DNA from: Tupaia tana
Taxonomy: Eukaryota; Chordata; Mammalia; Scandentia; Tupaiidae
NCBI GenBank assembly: GCA_026018925.1
Contig: JAKSZU010000009.1
Location: 85,944,139-86,008,138 of the forward strand
DNA length: 64,000 nucleotides
Direction: 5' to 3'
Shown here: one piece after another, positions 32,372-44,177 of the stretch
Layout: each line of letters opens with the position of its first letter
Numbering within the stretch: position 1 is the first letter of the stretch
Position numbers and translations under genes: made by a program
Notes under the pieces: model-generated
The model's database searches: none
Told to the model about the DNA's origin: nothing
Seen by the model: the letters and a program-made list of their open reading frames with translations, nothing else

Positions 32372-33583
32372 ATTTATTGCTGGGACCATGCAGTTAACAC
32401 AGGCTGAGTATGAAAGAAGTGCCCCTCGTGCCTAGAGCAAGGACTCTGCTGAGGAGAACTGTTTGCAAGGTCGACAGTTTTATGAGTTCTGGACCTCACA
32501 AATTGTGTTGCTGTACTGTCCTGCACTCAATTTCTCTGCCATGGGCCTTATTGCCATAACTCAGTACCCCATAAAGGCACCCCCAGCCTTACTATAATTT
32601 TTACAATAATCCTGAAAGAATGGGGATCCACTAAGGCAGCAGCTGTGTAGGACGGTGGCTGCGAACAGGAGTTACTCCCATTAGACTCACCCCACCCTCC
32701 TAGAAAATGTCAACAAAGAATGCTACATTCACTTCTCCTACTAGGGATTACATAGATAAGCATTAGGTTAAAGCTATTAATGGGAAAAACGATCTCAGTA
32801 GCCGGGAGGGACTCAGGGACTCGTCCATGAGGTGCTGTTACCCCAAAGACCATAAGCCACCCTTACTCTTAGGACAAGGGCAAATTGCCATTCCCCAAGC
32901 CACAGTCATTAGCAGCATGTAGAGGGTCCCAAGTACACAGTAACCTTCAAGTCAGCTACTCACAAGACCACATTCCTTTCCTATGTAGACTCACCCTCTT
33001 AGCTGTAGACTACCCCAGAGATAACATAAGTATTTCACTTTAGTATATACTAACCTTGTCTTTACTAAACCAGACAGGATTTATTTCTAGTAATTGCTAC
33101 CACCCTAGCCTGAAGCTAAAGTTCTCAAAAAGCTGACCTGAGGCCAATCTGGGATTAAAGTGATCAAGCTGGTCTGACTGAAGTGGTCAAGATTCCTGGG
33201 AGCCCTCTCATCCAAAGACCCTCCCTGGTAATCAAGATCAAAGAAGAGAATACACCTGAAAAATGGACTTCCTCATTCTAAAAATTATGACTGTTTATAC
33301 CTAAACAAAACAGATGTCATGTTTTATGATTATTGTTCCTATACTTTGAATGCCTTACCTTTTAGAGCAAAATGCTTCACTTACTTCCCTTCACTACTGT
33401 AAAAACTCCTTCTATAATAAATACGCATGACTTCTGGCCATCAGGGCTGCAGTCTAGAGTTTACTCTGGCTGCAGTCGGCTGAGAACATGCTAAAGGAGC
33501 GTGAGGTCTCAGTCTGATTCCTGTTCACCCGCGTCGCCTTCCTGTGCACCCACCCCGGCTGGGGCACGGCTCCGGCAATTTAT
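32372..33583 (+). mobile_element. 1.2-kb solo LTR in L1-B with 6-bp target duplication
   Basis: Unit 32378-33577 starts TGCTGGGACC and ends GGCTCCGGCA, flanked by ATTTAT at 32372-32377 and 33578-33583. L1 ORF2 is continuous when it is removed. AATAAA near 33417, followed by a GC-rich end, fits a plus-oriented LTR. Length and 6-bp duplication suggest a class II (betaretrovirus-like) LTR. I see no internal viral genes. Confidence 0.85.
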
Positions 33584-35433
33584 GGTTTTGCGTATGTCGA
33601 ACCAACCTTGCATTCCTGGAATAAAGCCTACCTAATCATGGTATATGATCTTTTCTATAAGTTGCTGGATACGATTTGCTAGTATCTTGTTGAGAATCTT
33701 TGCATTTGTAATAATCACAGATATTGGTCTATAGTTTTCTTTCCTTGTTCTTTCCTTATCTGTCTTATGGATAAGGGTGATAAAGGCTTCATAGAATTAA
33801 TTAGGGAGAGATTCACCTGTTTGGATCTTTAGTAATAACTTGAGCAGAATATGGGTTAACTCTTTTTGGAAAGTTTTGTAGAATTCAGAGGTGAATCCAT
33901 CAGGGCCAGGGCTTTTCTTTGTTGGGAGGTTATTTATTACTGATTCGATCTCCTGGCTTTTTGGGGGCCTATTCAACATTTCTATATTCTCCTGGCTCAT
34001 TGTTGGTAGATTATATTTGTCCAGGAATTTTTCCATCTCATACAGATTGTCTTGTTTCTTAGCATATAGATGTTCAAAGTATCCTCTAATGATGTTTTGA
34101 ATTTCTACTATGACTGTTGTTATATTACCAGCTTCATTGCAGATTTGATTCACCTGGTTCCTTTCTCTCTTCTTCTTAATACGTCTCGCTAATGGTGTAT
34201 TGATTTTGTTTATCCTTTCAAAGAACCAGCTTTTACTTTCAGTTATTTTCTGTATAGTACGTTTATTTTCTATTTCATTTATTTCTGCTTGTATCTTTAT
34301 TATTTCCTTTCTCCTGGAGTTTTTTGGATCTTTTTTCTGTTGCTTTTCCAATTCTGTGAGGCATGATGTTAGGTGTTCCATTAACCTTCTTTCCATCTTC
34401 CTCTTATGTGCACTAATTGCTATGAACTTCCCTGTTATGACTGCGTTAGCAGTGTCCCAAAGATTATGGAAACTCATGTCCTCATTGTCGTTGGCTTCCA
34501 TGAATTGTTTGATTTCAATCTTAATTTCTTTGGTAGTAGTGGCGTCATTCAGGAGTAAGTTATTTAGTTTCCATGTATTTGGGTATTTTTGAGTATTTCT
34601 CTTGAAATTAAAATCAAGTTTAATTCCATCATGGTTGGAGAAGATGCTGGATGTAGTTTCTATGTCTCTGAATCTGTAGAGGCTTGCTTTGTGCCCTATG
34701 ATGTGGTCAATCTTCAAAAAGTTTCCATGTTAGGGTGAGAAAAAAGTGTATCTCATGGTTTTTGGATGGGAAGTTCTATAGATGTCTGTTAAGTCCCTTT
34801 TATTTATGGTATCGTTTAGATCTATTATCTCTTTACCTATTTTTTGCCTAGATGATCTGTCCAGAGGGGAGTGTGTTTTTGAGATCTCCAACAATTATTG
34901 TGTTGCAGTCTATCTCCCCTTTTAGATCTAACAGTCTTTCCTTCACATATTTGGGTGCTCCTGTGTTAGGTGCATAGATATTTATAAGCGTTATATCTTC
35001 TTGATCTATAGAGCATTTTACTATGATATAGTGCCCTTCTTTGTCTCTTCAAATGTTTTTGTTTTAAAGCCTGTTTTGTCAGAAATTAGTATTGCAATTC
35101 TAGCTCTTTTTTGGTTCCCATTTGCATGAAAACCTTTTTCCAACTTTCAGTCTATGTATGTCTTTCTCCATGAGGTGAGTTTCCTGTAGGCAACAGATAG
35201 AGGGTTTCTGTTTTTTAATCCATTCAGCCAGTCTGTGCCTCTTGATTGGAGAATTTAATCTGTTAACATTTCATGTTATTATCGATGTTACAGGATCTGT
35301 ACTGACATTTAAGTTGGCCTTTGTCTTAGCTGCCTTTTATTTCTTTGTTTCTGGCTGTTGATTCTGTAGTTTTCCTGAAACAGTACTTTCTTCAGTGTTT
35401 CTTGAAGAACTTGTCTGGTGTTGGCAAATTCTT

Positions 35434-36352
35434 TCAGGTTTTGTTTGTCTGAGAAGATTTTTTTTTCCCATATGAAGGATAATAATCTTTTTTTTCCTGT
35501 ATGAAGGATAATCTTGCAGGATATAATAGTCTTGGTTGAAATTGTTTCTCTCTTAAAACTTTCAGTATGTCTTCCCATTCTTTCCTTGCTTGCATTGTTT
35601 CCATTGAGAGGTTCAGTGTTTGCCCAATGGGATGGCCTTTGTAAGTCTCTTCTTGTTTCTCTCTTGCCAGTTTTAGTATCATGTCTTTATCTGTGATCTT
35701 GGACAGTCTGGCTAAGATTTGCCTTGGGGAAGATTTTCTGGGGTTGATTCTATTTGGGGTCCTTTGTATTTCTTGGGTCTGGATGGTTTAGTGCCTCTCT
35801 AGACTTGGGAAATTTTCTTCTAGGATTTCATGGAATAGATTTTCCATGCCGTTATTAGTTTCTTCACCTTCTGGGCTGCCAATTATTCTGATGTTTGGGC
35901 ATCTAATGGAGTCTAGTATTTCTCGTACATTATCCTCGTGTTTTTCTGTTATTTTCTTGATCTTTTTGGTGCTTTTTTCTAGGTCAGAGATTTTATCCCT
36001 TACATCAGAGATTCGATCTTCAGCATGGTCTAATTGACTCAATACTTTCAAGACAGTTTTTGATTTTCTGTATTACAGACTTTATATTTAATAGTTCCAC
36101 TTGATTCTTTCTCAGAGTGTCCATTTCTTCTTTCATATCATGGAAGGACTTCCTAATATCCTGTAGTTTGTTGTCTCTTTTCTGTTCCAACTCACGGAAT
36201 TTGGTCACCATGAATGTTCGAAATTCTTTGTCTTTCATTTTGGTAACGTCCTCCATATTTATGAGACATGGAGAGGAGTTACCATTTTCCTTTGTTGGAG
36301 ACATATTTCGTTGTTTATTCAGACTTGAGGTTCTTCTTCTACTTCTAGCCAT
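35434..36352 (-). pseudogene. L1-B ORF1 remnant
   Basis: Starts MARSRRRTSSLNKQRN at 36352, which shows the ancestral L1 ORF1 N-terminus that is broken in L1-C. Frame 1 (36352-36020) covers the N-terminus and coiled coil. Other frames give the RRM (PNIRIIGSPEGEE near 35900) and the C-terminus. A 30-odd-base local duplication near 35465-35515 disturbs the end. ORF1p is the RNA-coating chaperone of the L1 particle. Confidence 0.9.
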
Positions 36353-36689
36353 TGGAAGATGTATTCTCTTTTGGAAACCTCTTAGGGGAACTTTTCTCCG
36401 AATAGAAGTAAATGTGTTTCCCTTTGGCTGGGAATTGATGCTTACTGAAGTTGCTCTTCTGTTGTTTTTACCAATGTGCTCTCAAGAGGGGTACTCTACT
36501 GGGGATCTGAAAAGCAGTATCTCCTTTTTCACAGGTGAATCAGTACAAGGGAGAATCCCAGAGAAACTTACCTTACTAAGGAATTTCAGATATCTGATAC
36601 CTGTCTAGTCCCTCAGGCAGGGTGCAAAATGAAGAGGACAGGACAATATGAGACGAAATAAAAGACAACAGAGAAAAATAAAGAAAATT
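36353..36689 (-). promoter_or_regulatory. L1-B unique 5'UTR
   Basis: Matches 58233-58574 of L1-C. Lies between the last monomer and the ORF1 start. The promoter role is by analogy with other L1 families. Confidence 0.75.
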
Positions 36690-37004
36690 TCACCAGAGGC
36701 CTGTAGCTGGACCTGGTGCCTGCTGCCAGGGAAAGGGCCATTTAAGAGGTAGGGTCTTGGGCTGAGGAGTCTGGAAGTGAGGCGGGGGTCAGAGGTGACC
36801 CTGCCTCACTATCCCTTGCTGGCCGGAGGCCTGTAGCTGAACCTGGTGCCTGCTGCCAGGGAAAGGAGTCTAGGAGGCAGGGTCTTGGGCTGGGGAGTCT
36901 GGAAGTGAGGCGTGGGTCAGAGGTGACCTTGCCTCCATATCCCTTGCTGGCCAGAGGCCTGTAGCTAAACATGGTGCCTGCTGCCAGGGAAAGGACAGTC
37001 TCTA
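36690..37004 (-). promoter_or_regulatory. L1-B promoter monomers (about 2.3 units, short type)
   Basis: Two units of about 130-150 bp, homologous to the array at 44.36-58.2 kb but clearly diverged. Shared landmarks are GGCCAGCAAGGGATA, the GGGTCA-GAGG-TGACC palindrome (36786-36801 and 36914-36929), ACTTCCAGACTCC and CCTGGCAGCAGGC. Neither unit has the 87-bp GT...AG segment seen in most L1-C units. The outermost unit begins at an AGACT motif, as in L1-C. Confidence 0.85.
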
Positions 37005-37013
37005 TACTTTCTT

Positions 37014-37244
37014 AAACTCTGCATATCTGAAAATATCTTCCAGTTCACAGAGAAATTATAACTTGACAAGCTATACAATTCCTTACTCTAAATTATATTC
37101 CCTTAAGACTCTGTAGATATTGTTTCATTGTCTTCTAGCATTTAGAGTTTTAAGAGAAAACTCTGATATTACCCTGACTTTTGCCCTTTACAGGTAAACT
37201 GGTTGTTTTTTGTCAGGATATTTGTAAAATTTTTATTTTTCCTT
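37014..37244 (-). mobile_element. Old LINE ORF1-region fragment
   Basis: Decayed sequence resembling the ORF1 region of old L1/HAL1 elements in reverse (for example ATTGTTTCATTGTCTTCTAGCATTT). It is the right-hand continuation of 29694-29811. Confidence 0.4.
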
Positions 37245-37850
37245 GAAATTTAGAGGATCCAGTTTTATCATTCTGCAGGTGGATACCCAGTTTTTCCAGC
37301 ACAATTTGCAAAAGAGGTTTTCCTCTTCCCACTGGATTGATTGGTATTCTTTGTCACAAATCAGCTGTCTGTATGTTTTGCGTTTTATTTCTGGGATCTA
37401 TATTCTATTCTATTGATCCTCTTCTCTGTTTTTATGCCAATAACATGCTGTTTTCGCTATCACAACTTTATATTATATTTTGGGGTCAGAGAGTGAGATG
37501 CCGCCTATTCTGCTCTTCTTGAGCAGAATTGCTTTGGCAATATGAGGTCTTTCATGATTCCAGACAAATTCTATGATTTTTTTTTTTCTAGGTCAGTGAA
37601 GAATGTCTCTGGTAATTTGATTGTAATTGTGTTAAATATGTAGATTAATTGGATAGAATTGTTGTTTTGATTATATTAATTCTTCCAATCCAGGAACATG
37701 GAATTTCCTTCCACTTTTTTTTTGTCATTTTCAATATTTTTTTAAAGATATCATAGTTTTCTTTGTAAAGATCTTTGAATTTCTTAATTAGGTTTATCCC
37801 TAGGTATCTTATACATTCTGTGGCTTCTTCATGCTTTTTTGACTTATAAT
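37245..37850 (-). mobile_element. Older L1 ORF2 fragment
   Basis: Reverse of L1 ORF2 sequence corresponding to about 61950-62440 of L1-C: TTCTGCAGGTGGATACCCAG, CCCACTGGATTGATTGGTA and TTAATTCTTCCAATCCAGGA. More diverged than L1-A, -B and -C. Confidence 0.85.
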
Positions 37851-38847
37851 CTTTCCGTTTCTTCCACAGAGTACAGATATTCAGTATATATTAATTGGGG
37901 GCATACAATGCCTCTCATTCATACTCTGGCTTGCCTCACTTAGTATTTAGTCTTCTGTCAGATGCCAGGGTCTCTTTGTTTTAGTCGTTGAATAGTATTC
38001 AGTACTGTATATGTGCCACACTTTTTCTGTCCATTCATTTAGCCTTGGACGTTTGAGTTGATTACATGTCTTAGCAATTGTTAATAATGCTGCACTAAAT
38101 ATGGATATGCAAGTGTTTTTCTGACTGAGTGTATTCCTATCCTTTGGGTAGATACCCAGAAGTGGAACTGATAGATCATATGGTAGTAACATTTGTACAT
38201 TTTTGAGGAAGCTCAATATTGTTTGCCCCAGTGGCTATACTAATTTACATTCCTGTCAACCATATAGGAGAGTTCCTTATCCATGACAGCTTTGCCAGCA
38301 TTTTCTATTTTTTCAATCTTGCCATCCTGATTGGCATTAGATAGTATCTCATTAGAGGTTTGATTTCCATTTCCCTTATGATAAGGGATAATGAGCATTT
38401 TTTATATTCCTGTATATTCTGGTTATCAGTTCCTTATATGAGGCATAGTTTACAAATATATTATCCCATACCAAGGGCTGTGTCTTCACTCTAATTGTTT
38501 TGTTATTGTTGTTGTTGTTCTGCAGAAACTATTTAACCTAATATAATCCCACTTGTCTTTTTGGGGGATTATTGTCTGTGCTTTGGAGGTCTTCTTTAAG
38601 AAGTTTTTGGCTACTTCAGTGTCTTCAAGGGTCTCCCCTGTATTTTCCACCAGTAGTTTTATTATTTGAGGTTTTTATGTTTAGAGTTTTGATCAATTTT
38701 GAGTCGATTTTTGTTAATGGTGAGTGATAGTATTCCAGTTTTATTTTTTCTGCAGGTGGATATCCAGTTTTTCTAACACCATTTGTTGAAAAGATTTTCT
38801 TTTCCTCACCAGATTCCTTATATCCTTCATCAAGATCAGTTGGCTGG

Positions 38848-38985
38848 GACCAGCAGGTGGCATGGTGGTTAAAAGCATTGGACTCCCACATGATTGTTTG
38901 TGGTTCAAACCCCAGACCTGGTGGCTTGCTTTCTCTTTCCCTCTCTCTCTTTCTGATCAAACTGGAAAATAATAATAATAAATAA
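38848..38985 (+). mobile_element. Short tRNA-derived SINE, plus strand
   Basis: Head GGGACCAGCAGGTGGCATGG with GGTTCAAACCCC as B box (about 38911-38922), then a CT-rich stretch (CTTTCTCTTTCCCTCTC) and an AATAATAATAAATAAAG tail. It lacks the long middle part of the main SINE family and is probably a related or ancestral type, also seen split at 17230/24537. Confidence 0.85.
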
Positions 38986-39555
38986 AGTTAAATAAAAATA
39001 ATTCTTTAATTTAAAAAATGAGTTTGCTATGTGTTTTGGGGTTTATTTCTGAGTTCTCTCTTATGTTCCATTGGTCTACATGCCTGTTTTTGTGTCAATG
39101 CCATGCTGTTTGATTATCACCAATATCTGATATATTTTGGGTTCTATGATTGACTTGTTTTTTACTTTATTCTTTTTGCACAGTATTACTTTTGTAATAC
39201 AGAGACTTTTATGATTCTAGACAAATTTTATAATTGGTTTTCTAATTCTGTGAAAAATTAAATTTGTAAACTAATTTGGATAGAATTAACATTTAGACTA
39301 CATTTATTTTCCCAATCTAAGAACATGGATATCTTCCCGCTTTTGTTTCATTTTCAATTTGTTAAGTTTTTCATAGTTTTCCTTGTAGAGGTCATTCACT
39401 TCCTTGGTTAGGAAACCTAGGAACTTTATATATTTGTGGCCATTGTAAATGGGAGTGCTTTCTTCAATTCTACCTCAGTCTATTCACTGTTGGTGTATAG
39501 AAATGCTATATATTTTTGTATGTTGATTTTGTATCCTGTTGCTTTACCGTATTCA

Positions 39556-39775
39556 CTTCTTTAAGAGAGATTTTTGCCTTAGGGTATGTGTGCTCACCAG
39601 AGAGACAGAAAGACAGAATGCGAGAAATCATCCTCCCAGGGAAGGTGGCCACACTATGATCCCTTCTCTTCCATTCTCTTCTCGGGATTGTGGGAATGCA
39701 CATGCTCCCTGTGTGAGTTTTAGGCCACCAGATCTGGGATTTAAACTGTGGTCAACTATATGAGAGTCCAGGATA
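39556..39775 (-). mobile_element. tRNA-derived SINE, old copy
   Basis: Family landmarks TTTTTGCCTTAGGGTATGTG, GACAGAATGCGAGAAATCA and a decayed tRNA-like head. Inserted in ORF2 of the older L1. Confidence 0.8.
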
Positions 39776-40774
39776 TCTTTAATTTCCAGGAGTTTTTTTA
39801 GAGGATTCTTTTGGGTTTTTATGTCTATAATCATATCATCTGGAAATAGAGATAATGTCATTCTTCTTTCCCTATTTAAATGTCTTTAATTTATTCTCTT
39901 ATCTAATTATATTTTCTTGGACTTCTAGTATTGTATTTAAAAGGAGTGAAGTAAGTGATCAGCCTAGTCTTTTGCCAGTTTTTAGTGAAAATGTTTTCAG
40001 CTTTCTCCCATTCAGTATGATGTTGCTATGCGTTTTTAACAAATGGTATATATTGTTTTGAGAAATGTCATTGAATATGATTGGCTAGTATTTGCTGAGA
40101 ATTTTTGCAACTGTATTAATCAAAGATATTGATCTGTAGTTTTGTTGTTGTTGTTATGTCCTTGTCTGTTTTGAGGATAACACTAATGGAGCCTTCATAG
40201 GATGAATTTTGGAGGATTCCTACTTTTTGGATCTTTAGAAATGGTTTTAGTAAAATGGAGGTTAGCTCTTCTTCAAAAGTTTAGCAGAATTCAAAATTGA
40301 AACCATTGGACCAGGGTTTTTCTTCTCTGAGAGACTATTTACTACTGATTCAATTTCGTGTCTTTTCTCATGCATTTAAAAATTATTTTCTATTTGTATT
40401 GTTGTTGTTGTTGTTTCCTCAGTTCCCTGAGGTGTGTTGTTAGGTGGTCTATTTGCCACCTTTCCATCTTTTTCTTATGGGCACAATTGTTATAAACTTC
40501 CTTCCCCTTATGGCTGCTTTCACTGTGCCCCATAAATTATAAAAATTGGTGTGCTTGTTAGCATTGATTTTAATGAATCTTTTAATTTCAGTCTTGATTT
40601 CAGGAGTAGGTTATAGAAGTAACCTACAGGAGTAGGTTGTGTAGTTTTCAGGTGTTTGTGTATTTTTGAGGGTTTGTTTTTTGTAGTTAATTTCAAATTT
40701 AATTTCATTGTGACCAGAGAATATGCTAGATATAGTTTCTATACCTTTGAATTTGTAAAGGCTTGTTTTATTTC

Positions 40775-40905
40775 ATTTAATTTTCTTTTAATTTCTTTTA
40801 TGCATTCAATAACTATACAGCTTGTAAAGTGAATTCTCCCAACATGAATACGCTTCACACCAGTCCAGTTGAGGATGCTATACACATTAACATCAATAGA
40901 CAATA
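40775..40905 (-). mobile_element. Short L1 3'-end fragment
   Basis: Resembles 29835-29930 (L1 3' end in reverse: CATTCAATAACTATACAGC, CACACCAGTCCAGTTGA). It interrupts otherwise continuous ORF2 of the older L1, so it is a very short 5'-truncated insertion. Confidence 0.55.
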
Positions 40906-43303
40906 GGTGGTCAATCTTTGAAAATGTCCCATGTAGGAGGTGAGAAAAATGTATATTTTGGGTTAATGGGTGGAAAGTTGAATAGATTGTCTGTCAAGGC
41001 CATTTAATTTATGGTATTTTTTGGGATCCTGTATCTCTTTGCTTATTTATTTGCCTAGATGATCTATCCAAAGGAGACAGTAGGTTGTTGATATCTCCAA
41101 TGATTAGTAAGTTGCAGTCTATATCTCCCTTTAGATCTACTAGTCTTTCTTTCATACACTTGGGTGCATCATTATTGGGTGCATAGACATTTATAAGTGT
41201 TATATCTTCTTGAATTAGACTTCTTAGTATTTTATAGTGTTTCTTTGTCTCTTCTTACAGTTTTTATCTTAAAGTTTATTTTGTCTGATGTCAGCATTGT
41301 GACTTTAGCTTTTTTAAAATTTCCATTCACTTGGAATATCTTTTTCTAGTCCTTCACTTTCAGTCTTGTACATCTTTATACATGAAATGTGTTTATTATA
41401 GGCAGTACTTAGAGGGCACCTTTTTTTATAATCTGTTCACTCAGTCTATGTTTTTCATTGGAGAATTTAATCTACTAAAATTCAACATTCTTATCAATAT
41501 TTGCAGACTTATACCTGACAATTTTAGTCATTTTCTTAGTTGTTTTTTGTTCTCTTATTTCTACTTTTCTCGGTTTAATTTTCCTGGTGTAGTACTCCCT
41601 TCAGTTCTTCATGAAGAGCTGGCTTAGTTATATAAATTCTTTCAGTTTTTGTTTATCTGAGAATAATTTTATTTCTTCTCCACAATTGAAAGATAACATT
41701 GCTAGGCATAGTATTCTGGGTGGAATTGTTTTCCTTTTGCAGTTTTGAATACATCTTCCCATTCTTTCTTTGTCTGAGTCATTTCAGTTGAAAGTTCTGA
41801 TGTTAGCCTGATGGAATAACCTTTATATGGAACTTGACACTTCTCTCTTGCTATTTTTAGAATCTTGTCTTTGATTTTTACAAATCTGTGATATGCCTTA
41901 GAGGGGATCTTCTTGTGTTGATTCTATTTAGTATCGTTTGTTCTCCTTGGGTTTGTATTTCTTTATGTTTCTCTAGATTTAGAAAGTATTCAGAGAGTGA
42001 AGGAGATTTTCTGTGCCATTATCAGCTCCATCACCTTCTGGAGTTCCCATTTCTCAGATATTTGGTGTTTAATTGTGTTTAGAATTTCCTGTATTTTATT
42101 CTCATTTTTATTTGTTTTTTTTTTATACTTTTTCATGGTTTGGATTAAGTCAGAGGTTTTATTTTGCAGATCAGTTTCTTCTGCAAGGTATAATCTGCTA
42201 TTGATGCTTTGAAAAGATTTTTATTTCTTGCATTGTATTCATCATCTCTAGAAGTTTCTGTTTGATTTTTTGTTAGATTATCTATCACTTTATGGAATTC
42301 CTCTTTCATGTCATGAAATTATTTTGTAATCTCCTGGAGCTGGTTGTCTGTTCTTATATCTCACTGAGTTTAGTTATGATGAATAGTCTAGATTCTATTT
42401 CTGACATTGCTGAGATTTCTAGTGCTTTTTTCCCCCCATAGTTAATGAGGAGTTTCTGTGTTCTTTTGAGGGGAGTATACTTCCTGATTTTCTCCTGTTT
42501 CTGGAGGCTTTGCTTTGTGTTCTAGACATCTGGTGAGGCACTTTCTTTTCTCTATTAATTTGAGTTAGGTCTTGGGGATTTATGCTTGTGCATATATTTG
42601 GTATATTTTATATTTGTGGTATATTTTAGCTCCACACCAGTTTCTCCTCTGTTTATAAAATTTCCAATTCTGACATGGATAAGTGCTGACTTGAGGTGGC
42701 TGACCTTAAGGTGATAAGTAAGGTCACACATCACCTGGGATGTGTGAGCCTGATGAACATCTTCATCTCTGGTTCTGGGGCCCCCAGAGGGCCTGGCTGG
42801 TGATGGAAGACTCAGCCAAACAGCCCTGATGCTTTATTGTCTCTTGGATCTGCAGAGACCCTTGTATGTGGGAGAGATTCCATGACCCCAATCAGCTTTA
42901 TTTTTAAATATAATTTTCCATTTCTTATTAACAGTTAATCATTGTAGATCTTTATAGCACACAATTTAGTTTTTCAAAGCATGCATGCACTGCATGTTAA
43001 TCGAGTCAAAGATATTACCATACATATCATTTTCAACAAAGAATATTACATTCTTGTATCTGTTAAATACCTTTTCCTGAGCCCCTTCCTCCCATTCCTT
43101 ACTATCTAGTCCCGTCTATACAGTTTCTGATATCTATGCTTTCCCTCCCTGCTATTATATCTTTGAATCTTTTAGTTTCTGCCAGAGTGAAAACATTCAG
43201 TATATATTGAGTGGGGATATACAGTGTATGTCTTTCATAGTCTGGCTTGCTTCACTTAGCATTAAATTTTCTATATTCATCCACTTTTTATCAGATGATA
43301 GAG

Positions 43304-43604
43304 TTTCATTGTTTCCATTTTTTTTTGTGTGTTTTTTTTTTTTTTTTTTTTGGAAAGGTTTTGCTGTAAGGCTTATGGGCTCAGCAGAGAGACAGAGAGA
43401 CAGAAAGCGAGAAATCAACCCCCAGGGGACATGGCCATGCCTCAATTCCTTCTCCTCCATTCTCCTCTCAGGATCTTGGGCACACACTCACATGCACCGG
43501 GCATGAGTTTAAGCCACCAGGTCCAGGACTCGAACCACTGTTGACTACATGGGAGTTAGTGACATAGCCATTACGCCAACTGCTGGTTCCTGTTTTCATT
43601 GTTT
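43304..43604 (-). mobile_element. tRNA-derived SINE in L1-D (first of three)
   Basis: Target duplication TTTCATTGTTT at 43304-43314 and 43594-43604. Reverse tail at about 43319-43352, head ending CTGGTTCC near 43590. Confidence 0.9.
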
Positions 43605-43640
43605 TTATGGCTGAGTAGTATTCCACAGTTTTTCAATCCA

Positions 43641-43907
43641 GTCATCCATTTTTTTTTTTTTTTGGAGAGGTTTTTGCTATAGGGCATATGCATTCACCAG
43701 AAAGACAGAGAGACAGAAAGTGAGAAATCACTCCCCAAGGGAGATGGGCATGCCACAATCCCTTCTCCTCCATTCTCCTCTCAGGATCTTGGGCACAGAT
43801 GCACACATGCCTGGTGTGAGTTTAAGCCACCAGGTCCGGAACTTGAACCATGATTGACGACATGGGAGTCCAGCAACATATCCATTATGCCAACTGCTGG
43901 TCCTGTC

Positions 43908-43911
<4 letters not shown>
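43641..43911 (-). mobile_element. tRNA-derived SINE in L1-D (second of three)
   Basis: Flanked by GTCATCC at 43641-43647 and 43905-43911. Reverse tail at 43648-43663. Confidence 0.9.
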
Positions 43912-43938
<27 letters not shown>

Positions 43939-44177
43939 GAGAGGTTTTTGCCATAAGGCACGTGCGCTTTCCCAACGGACAGAGAGAGACAGAGAGACAG
44001 AAAGTGAGAAATCACCCCTCAATACCTTCTACTCCATTCTCCTCTCAGGATCTTGGACATGCACGCACATGTGCCTGGCATGAGTTTTAAGCCACCAGGT
44101 CTGGGACTCAAACCGCAGTCGACTACAGGGAGTCCAGTGACATAGCCATTACGCTAACTGCTGGTCCCGAGTCATCC
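43905..44177 (-). mobile_element. tRNA-derived SINE in L1-D (third of three)
   Basis: Flanked by GTCATCC at 43905-43911 and 44171-44177. It shares the 43905 copy of the duplication with its neighbour, so one of the two inserted into the target duplication of the other. Confidence 0.9.

Larger units (their letters stand above)
30080..35326 (-). pseudogene. L1-B ORF2 remnant
   Basis: The ATG used in L1-C (59575) is changed to AAG here. The longest open piece, 34717-33797, spans the end of the endonuclease ([24 protein letters not shown]) and the start of RT (SPGPDGFTSEF). The [10 protein letters not shown] box is at about 32340. The Cys-rich C-terminal motif [18 protein letters not shown] lies near 30530-30480. 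The frame is lost many times, and part of the C-terminal third is present twice (about 31158-31335 and 31336-31520). The usual TGA stop is CGA in this copy. Confidence 0.9.
29812..37013 (-). mobile_element. L1-B: near full-length LINE-1 with two promoter monomers
   Basis: Bounded by a 9-bp target duplication TACTTTCTT at 29812-29820 and 37005-37013. The insertion site on the minus strand reads GTTT/AAGA, close to the L1 endonuclease preference TTTT/AA. From 5' to 3': about two monomers (37004-36690), unique 5'UTR (36690-36353), ORF1, ORF2, 3'UTR and tail at 29821. It is inactive because of stops and frameshifts and a 1.2-kb LTR at 32378-33577. It contains a local duplication in ORF2. Confidence 0.93.
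37855..42890 (-). mobile_element. Older near-complete L1, minus strand
   Basis: From its 3'UTR near 37860, through ORF2 (about 37950-41300), ORF1 (about 41600-42450) to a 5'UTR-like region (42450-42890). It is heavily mutated, with no long ORF. Interrupted by SINEs at 38848 and 39556 and a short L1 3' end near 40775. The 5'UTR-like part does not resemble the monomers of L1-B or L1-C. Confidence 0.8.

Noticed and set aside
43197..44083. ORFs of 60-99 codons around the three SINEs
   Set aside because: Chance ORFs through SINE bodies and T runs.
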